Positions 9,547 to 21,215 of a stretch of 64,000 nt of DNA are shown here, one piece after another (the first letter of the stretch is position 1; every line of letters starts with the position of its first letter). Both the position numbers and the translations under genes were made by a program. The stretch is taken from the NCBI GenBank assembly GCA_047967505.1, contig CM106538.1, one strand, 5' to 3'. Under the pieces are notes generated by a model. The model was not told the origin of the DNA and ran no database searches. It worked only from the letters and a program-made list of their open reading frames with translations. This DNA comes from Dipteris shenzhenensis. Its lineage: Eukaryota; Polypodiophyta; Polypodiopsida; Gleicheniales.

Positions 9547-11474
9547 AGCTGTAGGTTTTTGGGTCACTCGGAGGATGAGATGTATCCGGAGTCTCTGATC
9601 GATGCCGACGACTGGGGCAATCCCTAATAAAGTGACCTCTCTTCCGACAGAAAAGACACTGATCAGGAAGACCCTCGTACAAAACCCTCTGCTGGATCTG
9701 GACCCCATCTCCAGTGGAGTACGAAATCAAAGTAGGCAAAGGTCGGGGAGAGGCCCTTTGTCCCATGGTGGTAAGCTCTCTCTAACCAACTCGACGCCTC
9801 TGCGAGGGAAGTACTGTAGAAGCCTGCTACCTCTGGGGTCCTCCACGGGCAGAGCCCTTCCGCATAGACCCACTCCAGAGGCGGTCGAATAATGACCAAA
9901 AGGCGGAATCCTACCGATCGAGTCCTGCACCTGCTCCTGCTCCGCTACCGATCGAGTCCTGCACCTGCTCCTGCTCCTGGGACTGATCTCGAATCGTCTC
10001 CCAAACATTTTCATTTGTCCATTGCTCATTTCCGTCACTGGTGATAGTGAGGGAATAGCTAGGACCATTGTGGGGGGCAAGGACGGACACCTTACCCTCC
10101 GCCCCTTTTTGGAGGAAGAAGATGCTGATGTCTAGGCATGCAGGGAAGGAGCCAATACCCGCTGCATCCAAGTAGTCCCAAGGTCCTGCTCGGTAAAACT
10201 CCAAAGGTAAAGCTCTAGGAGTAGCCCTTGGGTGTGGGGACGAGGATGAAGAGTCTGAACCAGAGAAGGGGTGCTGGCTGTCGAACAAGCTGGAGTGGTG
10301 CTGGCTAGCTGTGGGGAAGGGCCTCTCCCCTCTGCCAGGCCAGGAGGGATAGGCGCGGGGGAGGTCTGTGCTGTCTTCGGGGCCGCAGGTGGCGTAGGTA
10401 GAGGGGGGGGTTCCCTCGGGATCATGCTCGAGGGAGAGAGGGGGACTGAAACCAACGGTGCTGGGAGGGATCCTGGAGGGGGGGGAGGTAGGGGGACTGA
10501 GGAGGAGGGGAGAGGGGAGGGGGGGCGGGGTGAAGGATGAGGGGGAGGCTGGCTGATCTTCTCCTTCCCTTTCTCCTTCCCCTTACCGGGCTGCTGCTGA
10601 TTGGTGACCACAGGGGGCTCTTGCTATAGATGGGAAGGCTTTTTTGGTCCTGTTTTGTTTCCTTTCCGTTTTCTTTTGACCTCAGTCCAGCCTTCCCCTT
10701 CGGGAGGGGGTGTCGATGCCTGGCAGGGGGGGTCCTGAGTTGTCTGGATGGGGGCCTTCTGAGGTTCTGTCCTCGTGAAGCGAGGGCAGGAGCGCGCCTG
10801 GTGCCCGAAGACGTGGCATCTTAGACATTGATCTGGGTGACCAGTGACCATAATGCGCTGCGTCACCACACTTGTGTCCGTCTCAATCTCGAACTTCGAG
10901 GGGATACTCTGCGGATCTAGGATTGCCACTTTGACACGTGGCACCCCTTGGGCTACCGCCGCATCAACGAAGGTGTCCTGCATGAGCCAGCCAAAGTGTG
11001 CCCCTAGGTCCTTGATGATCGGACGAAGCTTGGTTGCGAGGCCTGGGAAAATGAGGGTAACTGGATGGCGAGGAATGCGGAAGCGGGCATTGAAGTCCGC
11101 TACACTGAAACCCCTATACCATGGGACCATGAGGATAATCTTCCCACCCACAGAAGTAGGGGACTGTTTGACTATATCGCTTGCAGCCTGTGCTGAGGAG
11201 AGCTTGAGCCAGAAGATACCACGTCCCATGAGTGCAACCTCCTCAATGTGGCTGTCCTCAAGGTAGAGAGTGGACTGCAAGAAGGGGCGTAGCCGATGAC
11301 TCTCCCATAAACGGATGTCTGGGAGAAGTCCGTGGCGGCCTGCTTCACCAAGGAGACCTGATGCTCTGTCAGTGTTATGTGGTAGGCTGATGGAGGGGGG
11401 GGGTCCGTCTGGGCCACCGGTTCCGGGCTCATGGCCGCCATACCGCACCGACAAACTGCAAACTCTCCAAAGGC

Positions 11475-11990
11475 GGGGGAATGAGAAGGAAATGGTAGAG
11501 GCGAAGGAGGGGGGAGTGGTACGGAGGCGGGGGAGGAAAGAAGGAGGGATGGAGAGGTACGGGGAAGCGGGGGGGGGAGAGGTGGTGGAGAGGGAGCGGT
11601 GGCGGAGGGGGAAGGGGAAGGAGGAGGAGGGGGGGGCAGCGCAGCACAGGGCGGAGAAGAGGGGGAGGGAAAGGGAGGGGGTGTGTGGCAGTGCAGCACG
11701 AGAGGGGGTGGGGAGGAGAAGCGAGGAAGGAGGGGGAGGGGAGGGGCAGCGTTGCGCAGCAGCGGGGAGGGGGAGGGGGGAGTGGTAGCGCAACGCGAGG
11801 GGGGGAGGCGGCGAGAGGACGGAGGGGCGGAGAGGGGAGGAGGGGGGGGGGGATGGCGGGCGGAGAGGGGAGAGAGGGGGACGGAGGGGCGCGGCGGGAG
11901 GCGACGGCGAAGGAGGAGGGGGAAGGGAGAGGGGGCCGCGCAGCGCGAGGGGGGGGTAGACGGGAGCGGGGGAGGGGAGGGGGATTCGCA
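11475..11990 (-). repeat. Purine-rich (+) / C,T-rich (-) low-complexity tract
   Basis: Almost pure G/A on +, i.e. C/T in element sense, directly upstream of the LINE-B-type ORF1. The 433-residue + strand ORF starting at 11599 is an artefact in this part. Similar tracts stand at 18540-18920, 20345-20690, 37650-38150 and 43207-43720. Confidence 0.75.
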
Positions 11991-12134
11991 GGAGCTCACT
12001 GCGTATATGTTGTGTATGATTTCATCACCCTGTTTTTTTAGTCATATATATGCATGCATGCATTGGCTATGTGGAATTTTTATTATGAGGATCCATGTAG
12101 TTGGCATGGTGGTCATCGTGCGTGTGTCCGCGCA

Positions 12135-12154
12135 CTCTCTCTCTCTCTCTCTCT
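12135..12154. repeat. (CT)n microsatellite
   Basis: Short CT run just upstream of the LINE fragment that follows. Confidence 0.85.
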
Positions 12155-12159
12155 GGAAA

Positions 12160-13130
12160 ATTCGAAATATATTGTTTGATGCAGATGTAGTGCAGACAGT
12201 ATTATATGGAGTGGAAGTATGGGGAGGCAGCATTTCAGCCTCTACATGGAATGATATTGAGAAAATGCAAAAAGCTTTCCTAAGAAGACACCTTGGTGTC
12301 AAACCCACTACTCCATACTCAATACTTCTGTTGGAAACGGGAAGAAGACCAATTGAATTTCATGCATTAATCAGAGTTATGCAATACCTAATAGAGGTGC
12401 AGCAAATGCAACCTGATAGGCTGCCTTATAAAGCATGGAATGCCAGCACAAAGCTTCAAAAGAACTACAAAAGTAAGGTCATTTGCACAGGATGGGCAAC
12501 CGACATAAGAAAATGGTTCAGCAGATGGAAAGTGGAAGCATATTTGATCATGCCGCCTGAAAAGGTCAACATGCAAGAGTTTCAACTATCTTTACTGAAC
12601 ACTTTGCGGAATCACTGGTTGACAAGTGAAAAGAGGGTAAAGCTGGAATATTACCAAGACAACATAAATCCCACATGTTGGTCTACATACATGTCCATAG
12701 AGACTCATGCTCAGTCTTATATTAGCACACCTATCCCTCTTCTATATCACAGAAACATCGCCAGGTTCCGTACCAGATCTCATACATTTGCCATTGAGCA
12801 GGGAGCTTGGATACACCAGCCTAGACATGCTAGAGTCTGTACCCTTTGTGACATGCAGACAGTTGAGACGGAGGCACATGTAGCTCTACAGTGCCCCTGA
12901 TATGCACATATCAGGGAGGACTACCAGCAGATACGGGGGGACTCCGCTAAGTTGACATCAGTTCTCTCCACTGCCTCTCCGGCAGCATTGGGATCTTTTG
13001 TCACTCGTCTTTTTACCTGTCGTCAGGAACTCATAGACTCCTGACCTCTCTCCTTGAGGAGACTCTTTTTACATTGTATCGAGACGGGTCCCATGGGTCA
13101 TTTTTGGCCCCCCGAGGACGCTAATAAACT
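12160..13130 (+). mobile_element. 3' end of a third, non-A, non-B LINE
   Basis: The frame from about 12160 to 13043 encodes the post-thumb and C-terminal region of a non-LTR reverse transcriptase. It has LYGVEVWG, then IEKMQKAFLRRHLGVKPTTPY, an ETGRRPIEFHALIRV block, and a terminal zinc-finger-like end (FRTRSHTFAIEQG, CTLCDM, EAHVALQCP). A TGA at 12898-12900 sits after CP; beyond it the same frame stays open to the TGA at 13039-13041, so this is a single CGA-to-TGA-type break. It ends with AATAAA and a (CTTT)n tail rather than poly(A), unlike LINE-A. It is 5' truncated. Confidence 0.7.
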
Positions 13131-13132
13131 CT

Positions 13133-13158
13133 CTTTCTTTCTTTCTTTCTTTCTTTCT
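13133..13158. repeat. (CTTT)n tail
   Basis: Tetranucleotide run directly after AATAAACTCT; probably the 3' tail of the preceding LINE. Confidence 0.85.
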
Positions 13159-13169
13159 CTCCTCTCTTT

Positions 13170-13314
13170 GTGTGTGTGCGTAGAACACGCAAAATCCTAA
13201 ATCAGTTGAGAAGAAAATGGACAGCCAATGCATAGAGTAGTTGCTGTCCCACTTTGGGACAGCTATGAATGTAAATGCTTTCTTAATGCAAAATTCCTTT
13301 TACCACCAAAAAAA
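13170..13314 (+). mobile_element. Short LINE-A 3' UTR insertion with hairpin
   Basis: About 135 bases of LINE-A 3' UTR ending in seven As (13308-13314). GTGTGTGTG occurs on both sides (13170-13178 and 13315-13323), consistent with insertion into a TG repeat. It contains a 9-base-pair hairpin, GCTGTCCCA/TGGGACAGC with loop CTT (13243-13263), also present in the copy at 54694-55126. Confidence 0.75.
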
Positions 13315-13324
13315 GTGTGTGTGG

Positions 13325-16300
13325 GGAACATGCTTGCCTCTCAGAGAGTGCAATGAACACAATTATCTCTCAGTTTGGTCTTGTTTGACCTTTTGGAAGG
13401 TGACTAGGCCTTTGCTTCCTGGTTATACTTTTCAGCATAATGCGCAGTCCGCTTATCGAGCCGGTTTAGATCAATGGTATATGCTTAATCTGCGGCAATA
13501 TGGTGCTTTCACTTGTCATATGTGGACGTATTATACCTTCCTGCATTCAGATCATGCTCCTCTTTGGCTGCAGCTGTCTTTTTATGATATTCAGTAGGAC
13601 AGGCTGCCAGATCTTTGGACACATTGTCATATAGATGCTGATTTTGCATGGACAGCTTTTGTCACCCACATGAAGCATGTTATTCGCGACTATAGCAAGA
13701 CTTTTATGCATACTCTCAGAGAAGATGTTGCTAAAGCTAAAAGCATTTGTCAAGAATTGACAAGAACCAGCCATTTCAGCAATTAACTCGAGATGAGGCT
13801 GCTTGCTTGTGCCAGGCTACACACTTTCTTCAATGCAATGACCACATGAAGGTTCGGAAATGGGAAATCAGGGCTAGGCAAATGGCTTTCACTGATAAGG
13901 GTTGTTCCTCAAAGGACTTTTTAAAAAACTTGCATTCTAAAAGACAATCTGCTAATATTTCTCATGTTAAAAATTGGGATGGTACGTGGACCAATTCTAG
14001 AGCACAACTTGTTGAGGCTTATATTTCTCACTTTGCTCGACATTTTGGGCAAGTTGATTCTCCATCACAGGAGGTTATGTCAGCTCGGCAGGAGCTCCTT
14101 CAATATGTCTGTCCGATTCTTCCTCCGCAACAATAGGCTTTGCAGCTAGAATTCCCTTTCACAAAGAGAGAGTTGAAAGATGATATCATAGTTTGTGGGA
14201 GACTGGAAAATTCCGGGGTGGGATGGTCTCATGGTGGAGTTTTATCTACAGTATTGGGATGCCCTTTCACATGCATTATTACATTTGGTTAATCAAATGT
14301 GGAAAACTCAACAAATGCACTACTAGTTGGAAGAAAGGCTTGGTGAAGTTATTCACCAAAAAGCATTTATGTCAGACCCATTACTCTTATGCCTGTCATC
14401 TATAAGCTGGCTACTAAGATGGTTTGGATCAAGGGCTTTCTGCATGATGGGTTGCATCCTACTCAATATGGTCTTCTTCCCCGCCGCAGACATATTACTG
14501 ATAATATTGCCAATGCATATGTGGAAAGTACATTGAGCAAGATGTTTTATTGATACAGGTGGATATTGCTGAAGCCTTTGACATGGTTCAATGGGATCTC
14601 ATCGCACAAACCATGAAGGTACTAGGATTTGGGAAGAAAATGCAGCATCTTATTTGTTGGTTATATCAAGATAGCAAGCTGCTAGTGCATTTTGGCAAGG
14701 GCTATTAGTGACCACTGGACCGTTTTTTGTTCGGTACAACAGGGTTGTCCTCTTAGTGCATTGGTTGATGCCATAGCTACTCATCCCATTACAATATATG
14801 GATCATTTTGTAGATCCAGGTGCTTTGCATGGTCTAGAGATACATGGCAGCAGACCTTTGATTGCGCAGGCATATGTTGATGATTCTTTTTGTTGCCTCA
14901 GAACACTGAAAGGGATCTTTCATGCCTCATGCGTGCTTTATCTTTATGGTTGTGGGCCTGCACGTAAATTTTCAGAAATCTAAACTTCTGCCTCTCGATG
15001 AGAAAGCTTGGCATCATATATCATGGCCGGGGGATTGTTTTACCCACGCAGGTTGTAAGGCATCTTGGTTACCCTTTGGGGTGGACGGTCAATTGCCATT
15101 AGCAAAAGGACTGGGTTCTTGATGTGCTCAAGAAGAAGCTAGAATATTGGAAACTGGCAACATGGCCCTTGCATGTCCATTACTGCATCGTTCAATCCAA
15201 TATGGTTGCCTGTATCGAGTTATTTGCCTTTGATGCTATTTGCTAAGCAAGACATCTCCTGTTTTATGTCTACTATCAGGGAGCTCTTTTTGCGCTCACG
15301 CATTCGCTGGAAAGCCCTTAGGCTGCGTTCAGTGGATCACCTTTGCACGCCTAAAATGTATGGGAGACTGAATATTCTAAATATTCACATGCATATTCTA
15401 GCCCACAAGGGGAAATTGATGCCGGAGTTCATGCAGGGTGATCAACCATGGCTTTTCATAATGAGACATTTGATTTTGCACTTGTCTTCTCTAGCTTTTG
15501 GTCACTGGCACACCACTCATTGGGACTTTCTTTTGGGTCATATTGATGGCAGAATGAAGGGATGCCCTTCTGTCTCGTCTGATTATCGTCCAATGGCTAA
15601 TTGGAATCACATACTTTCCTATCTGAAATGGAATGGTAGGGACACTCTTGCTGGTAACTCCTTGCGTGCTCAGAGTCTTCATTGGTCAAAGGCTTTCATG
15701 CCTGCTTTGGGTTTACAAGAATCTCGCCGCTCTTATTTTCTTTGGTCCAAAGGAATCTGCCATGTGGATGATGTGCTTGCTACCGCTGGTACGGTCATCT
15801 CTTTTCCTACAGCTGTCAAATAGTATGCTTTGGGACATCATTATTGGCCCATATGGTATTTAGTGTCACGGATGCTCCATGATTTTCAGCCAATACCTCG
15901 TCTTGAGATTTGTGACTGCTGGGTTCTTCATGGTCGCATCCTTGTATAAGGTTTTGCTGCCTTCCCCTTGGGTTTCTATTCATGCCAATCCAATCTGGTC
16001 TAATGACACGCTTCTCTCGGTGGTGGGTGAAAGATTGCACCATATATGGGCTTCAAAACTCCCTCTTCGACAAAAGTTTTTCTTCTGGCGTGTTATGCTC
16101 GGGGTTCTTCCACTCGGACAGATCTTGGCTTGCCATCATATTGCTCCTTCCACTTGTCAAAGATGTCTGTCTCCACGGGAGTCTATGCCCCATTTGTTTT
16201 GGCATTGCCCAGAGTCTCATGACTTCTTGCTTTTGCTACAGTAGCGTCTTTAGGGTCGTTTTGCTTCGGCAAGAAATTTCAGCTGTTTGGTTTCATCCAG

Positions 16301-16569
16301 TAATGATCTTTGTTATTGGGTTCGTTTTTGGTCACTATGGACCCTATGGAAGGCCATCATCGGGTCTTTGGTGTTCTCTCTATGTCTAAATATCAATTCT
16401 TCCGAGCATCTCTGCGACAATCATTTTATGATTGTCTCCATGCGCGTGATCTAGACTATCTTTCTTTCTTGTCATATAATGATATCTTCTGATGTTTGTA
16501 GCTGGTTGTCCCGTTCTTTGGGAACTGTTCTTTGTAATAATATGACAAATGGATTTCACCCAAAAGAAA
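13325..16569 (+). mobile_element. LINE-A copy, 5'-truncated, heavily decayed ORF2
   Basis: Begins inside the endonuclease (GLDQWYMLNLRQYGAFTCHMW, then SDHAPLWL, the intact SDH motif). It continues through the linker (GCSSKDFLKNLHSKRQS), reverse transcriptase (VDIAEAFDMVQWD near 14555; AQAYVDDSF near 14865), thumb (KALRLRSVDHLCTPKMYGRLNI) and zf-RVT (CQRCLSPRESMPHLFWHC). It ends with FFRASLRQSFYDCLH near 16400. Many frameshifts and stops. The tail AAAAGAAA (16562-16569) is followed by GTGTGTATGTATGTGTAG. Confidence 0.8.
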
Positions 16570-16639
16570 GTGTGTATGTATGTGTAGATACATAGATAGA
16601 TAGAGACAGCTTTATTGGAAGCTCTCCACTTGGCCACTC

Positions 16640-18155
16640 CATGTTAGGCTCCGGATTTGTCCAGTCGATTATCATGGCTTATGTTCAGTATTATTTGCCT
16701 TTGATGCATTGGACTTCTCAGGACATTTCTGCCTTTATGTCTCACGCTATGGAACTGTTATGGAAAACAAAGTCTTCTGCTAAAGCTCTAAGACTTATGA
16801 GGATGGCAAAAGTTTGTTCCCCAAGGATGCACGGTGGATTGAATGTGCTGAATATTGCACATCATGTCTTGGCCAGGAAAATTCCTCTTCTACTCACCTT
16901 TTTTCGTCAGAAGCAGCCATGGACTCATATGCTTGCAACCATGTGCACGTCCTTACGTACCACTGCACATGGTGCATGGATCAGACGCATCTATAGACGC
17001 GCTCCGACAATAATCTTTTCTTCCCTTCCCCTTCCTTCTTTGTAGGCTCTATCCCGGGTTGCCCTTTTGCTACTTCACTTATTAGCGATTGGAAACAGGT
17101 CCTTTCGCATGCTCATTGGGCCCCTTCCGTTTTGTCTCATGCCAATTCCCTTCGGCAAGAAAGTATTTACTGGAGTGCTGTTTTTGATCCTCCATTGGCC
17201 CTCCAAGAGCCGATTCGGGCATATAATCTCAGCAAATTGGGGATCAGGTGTATAAATGACATTGTTGATGCTACTGGTCAAATGCTTTCCTTCCCTCAGG
17301 CCATGGCTTCCTATCCACTAGCCATGCATCACAGGTTTATTTGGGGAAAAATTGCTGAATTGCTGCAGCCTTTTCTTCCCATCCCTCCTTTATCTAATAG
17401 GGACCGATTACACGATTGGCAGTTACACCCGGTGGGCTCAAATTCTCGTCCTGTTACTCTTTTTGACCTAACGGTTGGGACGACATACTCTTTCCTCCAG
17501 CCGTCACCATGGATTCACTTACATGCTAATTCTCTTTGGCATATGGCAAAATCACTTGCTTGGTGGCGAAAGAATCTCCGCAATTTATGGAGGAGCAAAT
17601 TGCCTCTCAAGCAAAAGCTTTTCCTATGGCGTTGTCTTACAGGAACCTTATCCGTGGGGTTCACTCTGGCTCAACGAAGGATTGCATCTGCTTCTTGTCT
17701 TCGATGCATGGCCCCTTCTGAAACAGTGCCTCATTTGTTTTGGATGTGCTCCAGCACTAAGACCTTCATATGCAAAATTTCCATGTTGCTTCGCCTTCGT
17801 TTCCCTAACTCTCCTTTTGGGAAACATTTTTGGCTTTTTGGCAGACTTCCTACAACCTTGGTCCATTACTCTTTATTTTTGTACTGGGTCAGATATTGGG
17901 CTTTTTGGACCATATGGCAGGATCACAACATGAGATATTTTGGGAATCGGTTCTTGCAATCTTATGAATATTTCAGACTCTCCCTACGGCAATCTATCTA
18001 TGATGCTTGCCATCAAGGAGATCGTCCTCAGTCATGCCTGGAAATAGTTTCTCTTTGCTTTTGATTTCCTGTTGAGGCTCTCTGTTTTTTGAGACCCTCA
18101 TGTAAATCTTGCTGATAATATACCTCTCATGGGTTTACCAAAAAAAAAAAAAAAA
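16640..18155 (+). mobile_element. LINE-A copy, 5'-truncated, young-looking
   Basis: Starts in the thumb (FVQSIIMAYVQYYLPLMHW) and runs to the end of ORF2 in two long frames (16641-17045 and 17132-18064), with a frameshift between. It has the zf-RVT motif CLRCMAPSETVPHLFWMC and the terminus YFRLSLRQSIYDAC. The 3' UTR has a 9-of-10-pair hairpin (18073-18082 with 18091-18100). The tail is 16 As (18140-18155) followed by GTGTGTTGTGTAC. Confidence 0.85.
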
Positions 18156-18539
18156 GTGTGTTGTGTACATACATACGTACTTACCACTTCCAAAATTGTT
18201 TGACATACCCTTTGAGAGTCTTTGTTTACAAAGATCATACAAACCAATTGTTCAGCTTGCAATGGACATACAAAAGCTGCAAAGAGTTTATACTCAGCTA
18301 TATATCCTAGCAAAAGTCCATTTACCGTGTGTTGGTTGGCTTCTCGCTTCAAGTTGAGTTTTTTATATGTATAACTCGAAATACTCTATCAATTCAGAAA
18401 GTCATTCTTCCCAAGCTCCATAGGAGATGTTGCTCGAAAGTTGAATCTTGCACTTACACAAAATTTTGTCTTTGAAATGCTATTGAAACCCTTCTTGGAT
18501 TTCATCTTTTACTGAAAGTGTGAGCTATAGTCTAACATA
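18156..18539. other. Unrecognised non-coding sequence
   Basis: No gene, repeat family or motif recognised. Confidence 0.4.
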
Positions 18540-18937
18540 TTGGACAAAGATCAAGGCCCCTCTTACCTGAAGGTAGAGGGCGGAGTAGAGGGGGGGTAGG
18601 GGCGGAGGTAGGGGCTGAGAGTAGAGGCGGGGGTAGGGGCGGGGAAGGGGCAGGAGTGGGGCGGGGAAGGGGCAGGAGTAGGGCGGAAGTAGAGGGGGGG
18701 GTAGGGGCTGAGAGAGGGGGCTGTGGAGAGGCAGGGGTAGGGGTGGGGGGTGGGGGCGGAAGAAAGTGTGGGGAAAGGCAGGGGAGCAGGTGGGGAAAGG
18801 GGGCGGGATAGGGAAGGTAGCAAGGGGGCTGAGGGGAGGGGAGGAGAGAGGGGCAGGGAAGGGACATAGAGGGCAGCGGGGAAGGGAGGCGGAGGGCAGC
18901 ACCGAACGCGGGGAGCAGCAGCTACAAAAAAAAAAAA
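18540..18937 (-). repeat. G/A-rich tract with A run, resembling LINE-B 5' leader
   Basis: Nearly pure purine on + ending in 13 As (18925-18937). No LINE-B ORF follows on either side. It could be an isolated fragment of a LINE-B 5' leader or an unrelated low-complexity tract. Confidence 0.5.
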
Positions 18938-19049
18938 ATGTTGTAAGGGCAATGTATTCTTGAAGTTGCAAATATAAAGTTTCACCCTTGTTTTGGGCTA
19001 CCTCCCTACGCTAAAAGTTAATGGTTACATATCCTCTGCCTATCCTATT

Positions 19050-19400
19050 CATGTCGCATAGGTAGTCTTGCATTCAAAGCATGACTTCTCATGATTTTCA
19101 GATGTAATGCTCAGCTTATGATTGATGGGTGGATAGCCCTGTCAATAAGCTTTGAGTTGGTATGCATATTGTATTTTGCACATTTAGGGCTGACATGGCA
19201 CATAATGCCACGTGTCACTAGGAGATGCATCCTAGACTAGTGTTCTCACTTCAGTCCCCCTTATAAAAGGGTGAAAATCATGTGGTAATCATTCTAGCAT
19301 TTACAGCTTTTGGAATTCAATTGTTCGTTCTGCTATCGCAATTGTGTTGTACTATCATTTTTAGGGTTTCATCTTCTAAGATTTAAAAAATTCGTATCAG
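19050..19400 (+). mobile_element. LTR remnant with TATA box and primer binding site
   Basis: The sequence CGTATCAGAGCCA (19383-19395) resembles the primer binding site complementary to initiator tRNA-Met that follows plant 5' LTRs. Upstream are TTATAAAAG (near 19261) as a TATA box and GCCACGTGTCA (19207-19217), a G-box. The LTR start is not defined, and no partner LTR was found. Confidence 0.5.
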
Positions 19401-19445
19401 AGCCACCTTGTCTCACACTTGTGAATCGCTAACCACTTGCAAATA

Positions 19446-19474
19446 GAAAGAAAGAAAGAAAGAAAGAAAGAAAG
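19446..19474. repeat. (GAAA)n microsatellite
   Basis: About seven tetranucleotide units. Confidence 0.9.
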
Positions 19475-20340
19475 TCTATTAACGTCCACTGGAGAGCAAG
19501 ACCAGTGAATTCTGAAGGGCATCTTGTGAGGAAGCGGAATCATATGCATCCAATACTACTAGAATTCACAAAAATAGCTTCCATTTGCAAAAAACGTCAG
19601 CTTGGAAGTGATTTTCAGGTTGCTGAAGCATCCAAATAGCCATTTGCTTGCAGCCACACCACCAGCGCAGGTCTGTATACCTATACAGACAGATTTCTTG
19701 CAGCCGCCACGTACATGTGAGTCTGTACTTCGTATGGACAACTTGTGAAGCATCCATGTATTTATTTGCTTGCAGCTACACCACTAGTGCACTGTATGGA
19801 CATATTTCTTTCAGCTGCGTTGCACAGGTGCTTTGATCAGCCAAGGATCAAATAGGTGCTCAAGTCTGAAGAAAGTTTCAGCTGATCTGCATAATTTGTG
19901 CCAGCAGAGATTTTGAGGCATAAATTGAAGGACTTACAAAAACAGCCAGAGAGGTCAGCATGCAGCCAGAGGAGACAAACAAAGTAGCCCGTACAAGCCA
20001 TCAGCTGCACCACCTCATTTTTTGCAATTGCGGACCACTTTTGAGGGCCGTATAGCTGTATGGACCCACCCATGCCTGTCTAAAAAGGTTGCAATAGCCC
20101 TAGAAGGGTCCTTGAAAGCTGAACCTGCAAGAGAATTCTGAGGAATTTGAAAGAAAGGCACACTTTTAGTGGCATTTGTGAATTTCATGTATTTTGTTGC
20201 ATTTATTGCAGAGAGGTTTACTAGACAGGGAGGGCATGGGATCTCATGCTTGGCCTGTTGAAGTTGTGAAGGAGGGGCTGCAGCACGTCAAGACTCTACA
20301 ATCTGACTATGACAAGGGTACTGTCTAGATAAGTAATTGA
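19475..20340. other. Possible leader of a gypsy-type element
   Basis: No coding sequence recognised. It lies between the LTR remnant and a protease fragment and may be the internal leader of the same element. It contains several GTATGGA words resembling decayed GTACGGA motifs. Confidence 0.3.
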
Positions 20341-20344
20341 TGAG

Positions 20345-20690
20345 CTTCTCTCCTGCGCTCGAGCTGCCTCCCCCTTCATGCTCGTGCTCCCCATCCTCCA
20401 TCCCGCCTCGTTCTCCTCCCCCCCCCTTCTCCTTCTACGCTCACGCTCCCCCCTCCTCCACCCCGCCTCGCCATCTCCTCTCTCGTCTCCCCCTTTATCC
20501 TTCCACGCCCTTCCTTCCCTTCGACCTCTGCCCCTCCTATGCCCCGTTTTCAACCCCCCCCTCCTACCAGCCTGCCGCGTGCGTGGGCTGTGCCGCCCAT
20601 CCTGCATCCCTCCTCGCGTTTGTCGTCACGCCCCCCCTTGGGCTGCTTGCAGCTCCCAGCAGCGGGCTGCTGCTGTGCCTCTAGTAGGTT
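20345..20690. repeat. C/T-rich low-complexity tract
   Basis: Pyrimidine-rich on +, in-frame with a spurious proline/leucine/serine reading frame. Similar to the 5' leader of LINE-B. Confidence 0.6.
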
Positions 20691-20799
20691 GGAGGCCGCC
20701 CTCCAGCCGCCTCTCTAGAGCCCCCTTGAGGCGCCTCAAGGGCCGTCCCTTCAGCTACATGTGTAGCGGGAGGCCACACTTGGCCTCAGCCCTCCATAC

Positions 20800-21215
20800 T
20801 GAGCAGATTCGTGCCAAGAAGATCGTTGATAACTCAAGTGGTGGACAGTGGGCTGGACGTTTGCAATCGCTTCAGCCCCTCTCGTGGGATTTTATTTTGA
20901 CTCCTTTGATGGGGTGGGACATGATCCTCGGGATTCAGTGGTTCCGTGAGCATGTACCGATGCCTGATTGGTGGTAGGACACCTTCACTATTGTGGAAGG
21001 TTTACTTGAGCCCGCCGTGATATGCGGTGATCGGAGCATACTAGGGATTCCGTTAATCTCGCATATTCAAGCAGGTCACGCCGCCCGCAAGGGTGACGTG
21101 TGCACTTGTCTACGTCCAGTGCCAAATCACTGTGGTTCAAGCCACTCCTTCGTGGGGCAAGCAATGGTGGATCTACTCCAAGAGTTCCAAGACATCATGC
21201 TCTGAGATGATCTGC
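20800..21215 (+). mobile_element. Ty3/gypsy protease-RT linker fragment
   Basis: Encodes WDFILTPLMGWDMILGIQWF, the C-terminal block of retropepsin (compare DVILGMxWL in the family), followed by a region ending in LLQEFQDIML, which fits the linker before the reverse transcriptase. The catalytic DSG is not visible and no RT follows. It may belong with the LTR remnant at 19050-19400. Confidence 0.6.

Larger units (their letters stand above)
8650..11441 (-). pseudogene. LINE-B-type ORF1, two zinc knuckles, frameshifted
   Basis: Start at ATG 11439-11441 (MAAMSPEPVAQ). A frameshift near 11260-11300 moves to the frame 10624-11300, which holds an RRM-like block (IEEVALMGRGIFWLKLSS, IILMVPWYRGF) and the knuckle CLRCHVFGHQARSC near 10800. 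A proline-rich linker (10132-10611) and a block with GPWDYLDAAGIG (about 10150) follow. A second knuckle, CLFCRKRGHFIRDC, lies near 9620-9660. The C-terminal part contains the 168- and 94-base tandem repeats. The second knuckle is not evident in the other LINE-B copies. RNA-binding role from family knowledge. Confidence 0.65.
8600..12000 (-). mobile_element. LINE-B-type element, ORF1 region only
   Basis: In element sense a C/T-rich 5' UTR (about 11990-11475) is followed by a long, frame-broken ORF1 (11441 to about 8650). There is no ORF2. The 5' arrangement matches the full-length LINE-B at 43163-49829. The ORF1 C-terminal half is longer here because of two minisatellites. It joins LINE-A 3' sequence at about 8600, so ORF2 was lost by deletion or the element is a chimera. 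Confidence 0.65.

Noticed and set aside
11599-12160. N-terminal half of the 433-residue + strand ORF
   Set aside because: Gly/Glu/Arg low-complexity translation of the LINE-B leader on the wrong strand; only the part after about 12160 is real LINE coding sequence.
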